This document shows positions 32,854 through 40,620 of a DNA stretch of 40,879 nucleotides, piece by piece. Each line of letters opens with the position of its first letter. Positions within the stretch are counted from its first letter, which is position 1. The position numbers and the translations under genes are program-made. The notes under the pieces were generated by a model. It saw nothing but the letters and a program-made list of their open reading frames with translations, was not told the DNA's origin and searched no databases. This DNA is from Hydrogeniiclostridium mannosilyticum (GTDB lineage Bacteria > Bacillota > Clostridia > Oscillospirales > Acutalibacteraceae), in contig NZ_QLYR01000014.1 in the NCBI RefSeq assembly GCF_003268275.1, positions 1-40,879 on the forward strand, read 5' to 3'.

Positions 32854-35469
32854 TTACGGCTGGCCGGCTAATTTACAAAGCTCAAACAGTGTGTTCATAC
32901 ACTCGATTGGCGTCAGGGTATTCACATCCATGGTGCGCAAACGCTCCAACGCCTCCTTTTCGCCGGGCGGCGTAAGAGAGATTTGCATCGGTTCCTGTTC
33001 GCCCGTCTTTTTTCTGCCCCTTGATTTGGGCATGGTCACAGCCTGTCCGTTTTCCAATTCCGATAAAATCTGCTTCGCACGGCTGACGACACGGTCCGGA
33101 ATCCCCGCGAGCTTTGCAACCTCTATGCCGAAGCTGTCATCGGCAGAGCCGCGGACAATTTTACGCAGGAAAGTAATATCGTCGCCGCGCTTCTTAACCA
33201 CAATATTATAATTTTTAACCCCGTCCACCAGGTCCTCAAGAACCGTCAGTTCATGGTAATGGGTGGCGAAAAGCGCCTTTGCCCCCAGCTGCTTGCCGGC
33301 AACATATTCCAGTACTGCACGAGCTATGCTCATACCATCAAAGGTCGATGTTCCACGCCCAATCTCGTCCAAAATCAACAAGCTGTCACTGGTAGCATTT
33401 TTAATAATATCTGCAACCTCGCTCATTTCCACCATAAAGGTAGACTGCCCGCCGGCAAGGTCATCCGAAGCGCCGACACGTGTAAAGACGCTGTCGGTAA
33501 TACCGATTTCCGCATAGGAAGCAGGGACAAAACAGCCGATTTGCGCCATGATGACAATTAGCGCCGTCTGACGCATATAGGTGGACTTACCTGCCATATT
33601 CGGCCCGGTAATAATCGCCACCCGATTTTCGCCCCGGTCCAGCGTGACGTCGTTGGGCACGAACGGAGACTCCAGCAGCTTTTCCACCACCGGATGCCGT
33701 CCATCCTTAATCAGAATTTTTCCCTCTAAATTGACAATTGGACGGGTATAATTCTGGTTCACCGAAACCTGTGCAAAGGCATTCAAGACGTCCAGCTGTG
33801 CGACCGCCGCCGCCGTTTTTTGAACCCGCGCCAGCTGCGCCGCAACCGTTTTTCGCACCTCGTCAAATAGCGTATATTCCAGCTGCACAGACTTATCGTG
33901 CGCGCCTAAAATACGGCCCTCCAGCTCCTTAAGCTCCTGGGTGATAAAACGCTCGCAATTGGTCAGCGTTTGTTTGCGAATATAGTCCTGCGGCACCATC
34001 TCTTTGTAGGAATTGGTAACCTCTATGTAATAGCCAAAAACACGGTTGTAGCCGACCTTCAGCTTAGGAATCCCCGTTTTCTCGCGCTCCCGTGCTTCTA
34101 TCTGCGCAACAATCCCACGCCCGTCGCTCATGTCCCCCTTCAGCAGGTCCAATTCCGCGCTGTAGCCATGCTGGATCATCCCGCCTTCTCTGACACTGAA
34201 CGGCGGTTCCTCAACAATGGCCCTTTCAATTAGCTCGCAAATCTCCTCCAGGGAATCCAGATTTTCGTGGATCATCGACAGGTAAGCCGATTTACTCCCC
34301 TGTACCGCCAGCTTTAAAGCCGGCAGCCTAGAAAGCGCCGAAGCCAGGGAGCGGAGCTCGCGCCCGTTGGCCGAGCCGTAGACGATGCGGCTCATCAAGC
34401 GCTCCAGGTCATGAACCCCCATCAACTGCTCAGAAATGGCGTCCCGCAGCACGAGGTCTCGGGTAAGCTCTTCCACCGCATTCAGGCGCTTGCTGATCTG
34501 TGCTGGGCTGAGCAGCGGCTGCTCGATCCAGGACCGAATCAGCCGTTTTCCCATGGCCGTCTTTGTCTGATCCAGCACCCACAGCAGCGACCCCCGCTTC
34601 TCCTTACTGCGCATCGTCTCCAGCAATTCTAGGTTTCTTCTGGCGTTCAGATCCAAGCGCATAAACTGCGCGCCACTGTAAAGCTCAATGCCATTTAAGC
34701 GCTCCAGGCCCGTGCGCTGCGTCTGCTTTAGGTATTGCAGCAGCGCTCCCACCGCACACACAATACTGCCCTTGTCCTCTAAACGGAGCTCTCCTAAACT
34801 ATTTTTGTGAAACTGCTCTAAAACTAGCGCTGTACAGCGTGCTTCCTCAAAATTTTCCTCTTCAAGCAGTTCCAGGCTGGCGGAAAGCCGCTCTTTAATA
34901 AAAGCGGGCAGTTCCTTCATGTCGAGCGCGTCGGGGTTTACAAGAATCTCCTTCGGGGAGAAACGGCCGAGTTCGTTGGCCGCCTGCCCGGCAAGGCCCT
35001 CGCCCTCCAACTGAACGCCGTACAGCTCGCCAGTTGAAATATCGGCAAAGCAACAGCCGACTACTAGCTCTCTTACATCAAGCGCACAGATAAAATTATT
35101 CTTTGTTTCGTCGAGCATACTGCTCTCCAGAACTGTGCCCGGCGTAATCACACGCACAATATCGCGCTTGACAATCCCTTTTGCCAATGCGGGGTCTTCC
35201 ATTTGCTCGCAGATGGCAACCTTATAGCCCTTCTGAACTAGTCTTGCAATATAGGTCTCCGCACTATGAAAGGGGACGCCGCACATCGGCGCCCGTTCTT
35301 CTTGCCCGCAATCCCTGCCGGTCAGCGTCAATTCCAGCTCCCGGGAAGCCGTTTTCGCATCATCAAAAAACATCTCATAAAAATCACCCAAGCGAAAGAA
35401 AAGCAGCGTCCCGGGATATTGCTTTTTTATTTCAAAATACTGCTGCATCATCGGTGAAAGGTTTGCCAT
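32854..35469 (-). CDS. mutS: DNA mismatch repair protein MutS
   Basis: MutS recognises mispairs and small loops. The 871 residues include the mismatch-reading Phe-x-Glu motif (GDFYEMF, F30/E32), the connector and core lever domains, a clamp, and the ATPase with Walker A GPNMAGKST, the ASDDLAGGQSTFMVEM signature and Walker B LLILDEIGRGTSTFDG. A helix-turn-helix dimer tail and a Lys-rich C-terminus (PKSRGRKKTGEQE) follow. ATG 35469 is chosen: GAGAGGGG is seven bases upstream and the protein starts MANLSPMMQQY. Ten further codons in frame are excluded. The ylbF stop is 53 bases upstream. Confidence 0.97.
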   Translation of the reverse strand: MANLSPMMQQYFEIKKQYPGTLLFFRLGDFYEMFFDDAKTASRELELTLTGRDCGQEERAPMCGVPFHSAETYIARLVQKGYKVAICEQMEDPALAKGIVKRDIVRVITPGTVLESSMLDETKNNFICALDVRELVVGCCFADISTGELYGVQLEGEGLAGQAANELGRFSPKEILVNPDALDMKELPAFIKERLSASLELLEEENFEEARCTALVLEQFHKNSLGELRLEDKGSIVCAVGALLQYLKQTQRTGLERLNGIELYSGAQFMRLDLNARRNLELLETMRSKEKRGSLLWVLDQTKTAMGKRLIRSWIEQPLLSPAQISKRLNAVEELTRDLVLRDAISEQLMGVHDLERLMSRIVYGSANGRELRSLASALSRLPALKLAVQGSKSAYLSMIHENLDSLEEICELIERAIVEEPPFSVREGGMIQHGYSAELDLLKGDMSDGRGIVAQIEAREREKTGIPKLKVGYNRVFGYYIEVTNSYKEMVPQDYIRKQTLTNCERFITQELKELEGRILGAHDKSVQLEYTLFDEVRKTVAAQLARVQKTAAAVAQLDVLNAFAQVSVNQNYTRPIVNLEGKILIKDGRHPVVEKLLESPFVPNDVTLDRGENRVAIITGPNMAGKSTYMRQTALIVIMAQIGCFVPASYAEIGITDSVFTRVGASDDLAGGQSTFMVEMSEVADIIKNATSDSLLILDEIGRGTSTFDGMSIARAVLEYVAGKQLGAKALFATHYHELTVLEDLVDGVKNYNIVVKKRGDDITFLRKIVRGSADDSFGIEVAKLAGIPDRVVSRAKQILSELENGQAVTMPKSRGRKKTGEQEPMQISLTPPGEKEALERLRTMDVNTLTPIECMNTLFELCKLAGQP

Positions 35470-35522
35470 GTCTTTGCCCCTCTCTAAAAAGGTTCTCAAT
35501 GAACCCGAAACAAACGTACTGT

Positions 35523-35930
35523 TCAGCCGCAGCCGCCGCAGGAACCGCAGTTGCCGCTGCAGCCGCTTTCAATATAGTCCACCGTGTCGGGATCCCCGCC
35601 TTCGGCACACTGGCTCAAAATTGAACTGATCCGGCTCAACAGCTGGTCCATATCCTGCTTTGCCTCGTTATACAGTACCATATTGGGGTTAGCCATAATT
35701 TTCGCGTAAACCTCACGCAGCTCGAAGTTCAAGCGCTGCATGACCGCCTCGTCCTTAACGTCCTTCTGGCTCTCATTGTTAATTGCCATACGTTTTAAGT
35801 TAAATTCGCCGATCGCTTCCTGAAGCGCTTGATCCTTGTCACACGCGTCGCTGGCGGCATGTGCCCGCAGATAACGCGGGTCCTTCTGCATTTCCTTGCC
35901 GACCTCCCGCACCAAATCAATAATATCCAT
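35523..35930 (-). CDS. ylbF: YlbF family regulator with Cys-rich tail
   Basis: A 135-residue, mostly helical protein of the YlbF/YmcA (Com_YlbF) family. In Bacillus, YlbF, YmcA and YaaT form the Y-complex that directs RNase Y cleavage and supports competence, sporulation and biofilm; the complex carries Fe-S clusters. Helices are clear (DIIDLVREVGKEMQKDPRYL, LQEAIGEFNLKRM, VMQRLNFELREVYAKIM). The last 12 residues are CSGNCGSCGGCG, four Cys suited to bind a metal or Fe-S cluster. ATG 35930 lies eight bases after GGAGG; an upstream in-frame TTG (35945) overlaps that site. No ymcA or yaaT gene is present here. Confidence 0.88.
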   Translation of the reverse strand: MDIIDLVREVGKEMQKDPRYLRAHAASDACDKDQALQEAIGEFNLKRMAINNESQKDVKDEAVMQRLNFELREVYAKIMANPNMVLYNEAKQDMDQLLSRISSILSQCAEGGDPDTVDYIESGCSGNCGSCGGCG

Positions 35931-35984
35931 TTTAAAATCCTCCAATTTTTTATTTCATAGGCTGCAGCCCCGCCTTTCCGGCCA

Positions 35985-37412
35985 TCAAACACTGGCTTCG
36001 GCGAACTGCTGTGCCAATTCTCCTTTCAAAATCCAATTGCGCGCCTGCGTAATTTTTACCTGGGCAAAGGTCCCCACGGCACTGTCGGGGCCTGGAAAAT
36101 CCACAATAATATTGCCGCCTGTACGCCCTGAAAGCAGGCCTGTTTTCGCATTGCGTTCTTCCACCAGAACCCGTTCTGTCCGTCCGACCATAGAAGCGCA
36201 GCGTTCTGCCGCCACCTGCTCCTGCGCGGCGCAAAGCTCCTGGAACCATTGCGATTTCTCCTGCGCTGGAACCGGGTCTTCCATCTTCTCTGCCCTTGTC
36301 CCTTTGCGCGGCGAAAAAATAAAAGTGAATAAAGAGGTAAAGCCAACCTCCCGAATTAAGGAAATGGTATCCTGAAACTCCTCATAGGTTTCCCCAGGGA
36401 AGCCTACAATAATATCCGAGGTTATAGATAAATCCGGCATTTGTTTCTTCGCGTACCGAATCAACGACAGATACCGCTCCCTGTCATAGTGGCGGTTCAT
36501 TTCTTTTAGGACACGGTCGTTGCCCGACTGGCACGGCAGATGTAGATGATGGCTGATATGTTTGCCCTGAGCCATTACATCGAACAGCTCCTTGGTGGCA
36601 TCCTTCGGGTGCGAGGTCATAAACCGAATACGGTAATCGCCCGGCACCTGGTCCAGCCGGTGCAGCAGCTCCGCAAAGCTCACGGGGTTTGCCAGGGACT
36701 TTCCGTAGGAATTTACATTTTGCCCCAACAGGGTAATATCCTTATACCCGGCCCGTACCAGGCCCTCAAATTCCTTGAGGATCGCCTCCGGCTCGCGGCT
36801 GCGCTCACGGCCGCGCACATAGGGGACCACACAGTAAGAGCAAAAATTATTGCACCCATACATAATTGTAACCCATGCCTTGACGGTTCCGTCCCGGCGT
36901 ACAGGAACCCCCTCAACGATCTTGCTCTCGTCCTCCGGCTGATGGTCAAAAACCCGCTTGCCGTTGACCAGGGTGTCGTAGAGGAGCCCCGGCAGGCGAT
37001 GAATCGCGTGGGTCCCGAACACGAGGTTGACAAACGGAAAGCTTTTCTGTATCCGCTCAGCCACATGCGGCTGCTCCATCATACACCCGCACAGCGCAAC
37101 CAGCAACGAGGGATGGCGCCTTTTGATGTTTTTCAGCGCCCCAATATTGCCGAAAACACGATCCTCCGCATGTTCCCGGATTGCACAGGTATTAAAAAGG
37201 ATTAAATCGGCCTCTTCCGCAGCATCGGTAAAAGAAAACCCCATTTGCTCCAACTGCCCTTTTATTTTTTCACTGTCCGCCACATTTTGCTGGCAGCCAT
37301 AGGTGTGAATCATTGCCACCGGGGACGCCCCCCTGGCACGTACGGACATAATCTGCGCAACTTCTTCAATATAGTTCACGCCACTCTCTGAAACGGGTGA
37401 ATAATCCGCCAA
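35985..37412 (-). CDS. miaB: tRNA 2-methylthio-N6-isopentenyladenosine synthase MiaB
   Basis: A radical-SAM methylthiotransferase converting i6A37 to ms2i6A37 in tRNA. The 475 residues include the N-terminal UPF0004 domain with three Cys of the auxiliary cluster (TYGCQQNVADS, FNTCAIREHAE, CGCMMEQ), the radical-SAM core with CX3CX2C (MYGCNNFCSYCVVPYVRGRE), and a C-terminal TRAM RNA-binding domain (about 410-465). A 30-residue N-terminal extension precedes the core. The start is TTG 37412 with AAAGGAGG seven bases upstream, so the initiation signal is strong despite the rare codon. It is first in the long operon; miaA, giving its substrate, is the sixth gene. Confidence 0.96.
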   Translation of the reverse strand: MADYSPVSESGVNYIEEVAQIMSVRARGASPVAMIHTYGCQQNVADSEKIKGQLEQMGFSFTDAAEEADLILFNTCAIREHAEDRVFGNIGALKNIKRRHPSLLVALCGCMMEQPHVAERIQKSFPFVNLVFGTHAIHRLPGLLYDTLVNGKRVFDHQPEDESKIVEGVPVRRDGTVKAWVTIMYGCNNFCSYCVVPYVRGRERSREPEAILKEFEGLVRAGYKDITLLGQNVNSYGKSLANPVSFAELLHRLDQVPGDYRIRFMTSHPKDATKELFDVMAQGKHISHHLHLPCQSGNDRVLKEMNRHYDRERYLSLIRYAKKQMPDLSITSDIIVGFPGETYEEFQDTISLIREVGFTSLFTFIFSPRKGTRAEKMEDPVPAQEKSQWFQELCAAQEQVAAERCASMVGRTERVLVEERNAKTGLLSGRTGGNIIVDFPGPDSAVGTFAQVKITQARNWILKGELAQQFAEASV

Positions 37413-37514
37413 AAAGAAACCTCCTTTACCCTGAACCCCTGATTTGCCACAGCCAACGGTAATTTTTGCCCATGTACCCGCCAGCAGCCCATAATCTATA
37501 CTAATATTGTATAT

Positions 37515-37543
37515 ATCTTACCATAATTTGTGTTTTCGCGCAA
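37515..37543 (-). promoter_or_regulatory. Promoter of the miaB-divIVA operon
   Basis: Reading leftward, TTGCGC (37538-37543), 17 bases, TAAGAT (37515-37520). It gives a leader of about 95 nt before miaB. It is the only good promoter I see between the glycosyltransferase gene and miaB. Confidence 0.5.
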
Positions 37544-37552
37544 GGTACAACC

Positions 37553-38539
37553 CTAATCCTTTTGGGGGCGGCTCTCCGCTTTTTTCAGCGGCTTGTAAAG
37601 CCATGGAGCCGTATTCCAGCGCAAAATACGACGGCGCAGCGCCTTTGGGGTATGCCCTCCGGACTTCAAAAGCTTATCATAACCGGAAAGCCGCAACAGC
37701 CCCCGCACCGCATTATACTGCATCTTTTCACGCAGCAGAATATCTACACATTCCATCACTGCCTCAGGGATTCGCTGTTCTCTATAGTACAAGCGTAAAT
37801 CCTCGTCGACGTTCATGCGTGCCAGAAGCTCTGAAATGCGAATTACCGCGTCCACCTTTTGAAATATTCTTGCCCCTATGACCTCTTGCTTCCCTTGGCT
37901 CCATTCATTGACCGTATTCCGTTGCAGCAAAACCGGAGCCTGCTGCAGACGTTCAGCCTGTAAAATACAACGAATGAGGAACTCCTCCGCATAGCCGAAG
38001 CTGCAATCCCTTGTAAAGCTAATTGCCTTTCCCCTCAAAAAAGCGGTACGAACCATTACCGCAGCAATATCCAGACGGGTTTCTCCTGCCTGTATTGCCC
38101 GCAGCAGTTCGGTCCCCGTCCTGTATCTCAACAGTTGATTTCTCTTCCGCTGCAGAACCATTTTCTGTTCTTCTTCAGAGGTGGCGCCAAAGACAAAATC
38201 CGCATTTTCTTCCCGAACCGTTGTGAGATAATCCCGCAGAAAGGGACGGTACAGCCGCCGCGCAAAAACGAAGGAGAGATATTTGCCGGCAGCCTTTTGG
38301 ATTCCGGTATTCAACGCCTCTGACACACTGCCTTCACCGTTTTGCAGTACCATGCCGGAAAGGCCGTGGGATTCTATATAATGTAAAGCGCGCCACAAGG
38401 TAGCATCCTCCGAGGCCATGTCCACAACAATAAATTCTGCGGAAAAATTATCAACCTGATCTCTTGCGGTGTCCAAAACACGGACAATATCATTTTCAAT
38501 ATTCCGAACAGGAAGAATCAGCGTAATCTCATACCCCAA
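37553..38539 (-). CDS. Family 2-type glycosyltransferase
   Basis: A 328-residue protein with a GT-A nucleotide-sugar fold in its first half. It has the N-terminal strand EITLILPVRNIENDI, then FIVVDMASEDAT where the family's Asp-containing loop lies, and LQNGEGSVSEALNTGIQKAAGKYLSFV, typical of GT2 enzymes. A clear DxD is not seen, so the metal site or even catalytic competence is uncertain. The C-terminal third is helical and basic (LRRRILRWNTAPWLYKPLKKA). No membrane helix is evident. The start is TTG 38539, with a modest ribosome site. It lies 37 bases after the CNNM-type gene. Donor and acceptor are unknown. Confidence 0.72.
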   Translation of the reverse strand: MGYEITLILPVRNIENDIVRVLDTARDQVDNFSAEFIVVDMASEDATLWRALHYIESHGLSGMVLQNGEGSVSEALNTGIQKAAGKYLSFVFARRLYRPFLRDYLTTVREENADFVFGATSEEEQKMVLQRKRNQLLRYRTGTELLRAIQAGETRLDIAAVMVRTAFLRGKAISFTRDCSFGYAEEFLIRCILQAERLQQAPVLLQRNTVNEWSQGKQEVIGARIFQKVDAVIRISELLARMNVDEDLRLYYREQRIPEAVMECVDILLREKMQYNAVRGLLRLSGYDKLLKSGGHTPKALRRRILRWNTAPWLYKPLKKAESRPQKD

Positions 38540-38576
38540 AGCACTTCACATCCCATCTTTACTTACCACTGCTATA

Positions 38577-39872
38577 TTATACAGAAGCCAAGCGGCCGCC
38601 AGCCGCTTCTTGAGTACCCGGCGCCGGCTGCCTGGTTACCGTCAATTCAACCGCGTGCTTGGCGGTTGCCTTTGAAACCGCCATATGATAGCCGCCATAA
38701 TCCACCGCATCGCCAACGGACGGGATCCTATCCAGTTCGTCCATCAACCAGCCGTTTACAGTAAGCGGCTCATATTCTTCACCCGAGGGCAGCTCCAACT
38801 GAAAGAATTGAAATACCTCCTCTAAATCTGCGCCGCAGTCCACTATCCAGGTGGACTCATTCACCGTCTTAATACTATCGACCACCACGTCGTGTTCATC
38901 CCAAATATCGCCTACCAATTCCTCAATAATATCTTCAACAGTGACGATTCCCTCCGTGCCACCAAACTCATCCACGACAACCGCCATGTGAAGCTTATGA
39001 TGCTGCAAGGCGCGCAGCAGATCCGATATTTTTACAGAAGAGCTGATATAAATTACCTTTTTGATAATGGCGTTGACGTCCTTTTCCCCACGGCAGAGCG
39101 CCTCATAATAATCCTTTTCATGGATCATGCCCACAATGTCGTCCAGCGAGCCCTCATAAACCGGCAGCCTGGAATAAGTATGTTCCAAAAAAACCTTCGA
39201 GATCTCTTCAAAGGGCATCTCCTTATCAACTGCGACCAAATCCACCCGCGGCGTAAGAACATCCCCGGCATCCAGGTCATCAAACTCAATCGCAGAACGG
39301 ATCAGCTCCCCATTTTCCTCATCGATGCCGCCCTCACCCTGCGCCTCGTTTACAATGGTCTTTAATTCCTCATGGGTCATTTTATTATTGCTGTCTTTCC
39401 CCTTAAACAAACGGCTCAACAGCTTTTTCCATTTTGAAAACAAAAAATTGATAGGAGTTAGAAGGAACACAAGCCCCTGCAGAAAGGGAAGTGCAAACCG
39501 CGCGAAGCCTTCTGCGTGTTCCTTTGCCATGCTTTTGGGAGATATCTCCCCGAAAATAAGCACTAAAATTGTCATAACCACCGTCGAAAGCGGCGCGCCT
39601 ACCTGGGGAAAATATTTTGTAAATAAAATCGTCGCCATAGAAGCAGCTGCAATGTTGACAATGTTATTCCCCACCAGAATGGTCGACAGCAGTTTGTCAT
39701 AGCTGTTCGCCAGGCGCAGCATATGGGCTGCTTTCGTGTCCCCGTTCTCCGCAGCTGTTTTCAAGCGTATGACGTTTAGGGTAGTATAAGCTGTCTCCGA
39801 TGCGCTGAAAAAACCGGACAATACAATGCAGATGAGAATCCCAATAATATAACCTATATCAGACCCGTCCAT
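38577..39872 (-). CDS. CNNM/CorC-type (DUF21-CBS-CorC) membrane protein
   Basis: A 431-residue member of the hemolysin-C/CorC/CNNM group, associated with Mg2+ (or Co2+) transport and resistance. Residues 1-140 are a DUF21 domain with about four membrane segments (IIGILICIVLSGFFSASETAYTT, STILVGNNIVNIAAASMATI, IFGEISPKSMAKEHAE). Two CBS domains follow (VLTPRVDLVAVDKEMPFEE to MIHEKDYYEAL, then VIYISSSVKISDLL to GGTEGIVTVEDIIEELVGDI), then the CorC_HlyC C-terminal domain. The name hemolysin is historical. GGAG lies eleven bases before the ATG, and a near-consensus promoter is upstream. Confidence 0.93.
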   Translation of the reverse strand: MDGSDIGYIIGILICIVLSGFFSASETAYTTLNVIRLKTAAENGDTKAAHMLRLANSYDKLLSTILVGNNIVNIAAASMATILFTKYFPQVGAPLSTVVMTILVLIFGEISPKSMAKEHAEGFARFALPFLQGLVFLLTPINFLFSKWKKLLSRLFKGKDSNNKMTHEELKTIVNEAQGEGGIDEENGELIRSAIEFDDLDAGDVLTPRVDLVAVDKEMPFEEISKVFLEHTYSRLPVYEGSLDDIVGMIHEKDYYEALCRGEKDVNAIIKKVIYISSSVKISDLLRALQHHKLHMAVVVDEFGGTEGIVTVEDIIEELVGDIWDEHDVVVDSIKTVNESTWIVDCGADLEEVFQFFQLELPSGEEYEPLTVNGWLMDELDRIPSVGDAVDYGGYHMAVSKATAKHAVELTVTRQPAPGTQEAAGGRLASV

Positions 39873-39915
39873 AACCTACAAAACTCCTTCTCTAAAAAAT
39901 AAGGCTAATAGCTTT

Positions 39916-39944
39916 ATTATAGCAAACCTTTCTTCTTTTGACAA
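39916..39944 (-). promoter_or_regulatory. Promoter of the CNNM-type gene
   Basis: Reading leftward, TTGTCA (39939-39944), 17 bases, TATAAT (39916-39921), about 45 bases before the ATG and just after the lysis-cassette terminator. Confidence 0.82.
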
Positions 39945-39973
39945 TGAAGCAAAATGATGATAATTCCGTCATC

Positions 39974-40001
39974 AAAAAAAGCCCCGGATCACTCCGGAGC
40001 T
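39974..40001 (-). terminator. Terminator of the lysis cassette
   Basis: TCCGGAGCT (39993-40001) pairs with AGCCCCGGA (39980-39988) with one mismatch and a 4-base loop, followed leftward by an unbroken T-run (39974-39980). It lies 11 bases after the holin-like gene and marks the border to the chromosomal genes. Confidence 0.85.
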
Positions 40002-40011
40002 CTCTTTCTAT

Positions 40012-40302
40012 CTATTCTGTTTTACCCTTGCCTTCCGCCGCACGCTTGACCGCCGCAAACGCGCCGTTGCTCGCCATGCTCACCAACGCCGCATTCATCG
40101 GCAGGATTGCCCAGGATGTCCAGTCTGTAAAGTCTCCGATTGCCGCCGTTGCCGCGCACAGAAGCACCAGTGCCAATAGGTAGCTGAGCCATTGTGTTGG
40201 CATCCTCGGGATTAGATTCTTGAGAAACTGGGTCAAAATCCCCGTTGCCGCGGTTGCCCCCGCGAATGTCGCCAGCATTTGCCAGCTGAAAAACTCATCC
40301 AT
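40012..40302 (-). CDS. Holin-like small membrane protein
   Basis: A 96-residue protein. It starts MDEFFSWQMLATFAG and has hydrophobic segments at about 8-25, 38-55 and 62-80 (LSYLLALVLLCAATAAIG, WAILPMNAALVSMASNGAF), then a charged tail KRAAEGKGKTE. The size, two to three helices, charged C-terminus and place after an endolysin gene fit a phage holin, which forms membrane lesions to release the endolysin. ATG 40302 is chosen since GGAGG lies eight bases upstream; a longer frame upstream would be a Cys/Arg-rich, unlikely N-terminus. It overlaps the stop of the preceding gene by 8 bases. Confidence 0.72.
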   Translation of the reverse strand: MDEFFSWQMLATFAGATAATGILTQFLKNLIPRMPTQWLSYLLALVLLCAATAAIGDFTDWTSWAILPMNAALVSMASNGAFAAVKRAAEGKGKTE

Positions 40303-40609
40303 GCTGATAGCCTCCGTTTCTCGTACTATATTCCTCCCGCAGCAATTGATATTTCGCTTTAATTGCCCCGTTTCCGCCCTCCTGTACATATTTTTCACCG
40401 GCGACCAGCCGCTCCTCCAAAGGAAATTCCTCACTCATAATAGTAAGTTTTAAGGTATTCATGTAATCGCTTTGTGAATATGACTCCAGCTTCTCAATCC
40501 GGGCTTCAATTGACTTCAGAGGGCTCAGAACCTTGAGCAGTATGGTCAGAACGCTTCCAACCGCTGCCAGGGCCGTGCAAATCTGAGTGATATTCCCGAT
40601 TAATTCCAT
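40295..40609 (-). CDS. Small one-helix protein of the lysis cassette
   Basis: A 104-residue protein with one N-terminal hydrophobic helix (about 5-27, GNITQICTALAAVGSVLTILLKV), then a short coiled-coil-like stretch (SIEARIEKLESYSQ) and a hydrophilic tail. I do not recognise the family with certainty. The pattern resembles phage accessory holin or XhlA-like proteins. GGGAGG lies five bases before the ATG, and the gene begins 11 bases after the endolysin stop, so the three genes form one unit. Confidence 0.65.
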   Translation of the reverse strand: MELIGNITQICTALAAVGSVLTILLKVLSPLKSIEARIEKLESYSQSDYMNTLKLTIMSEEFPLEERLVAGEKYVQEGGNGAIKAKYQLLREEYSTRNGGYQHG

Positions 40610-40620
40610 TTGCGCCTCCC

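Noticed and set aside
39873-40011. Prophage attachment site
   Set aside because: An att core can only be recognised with the second copy, which would be outside the window; no tRNA end lies here.
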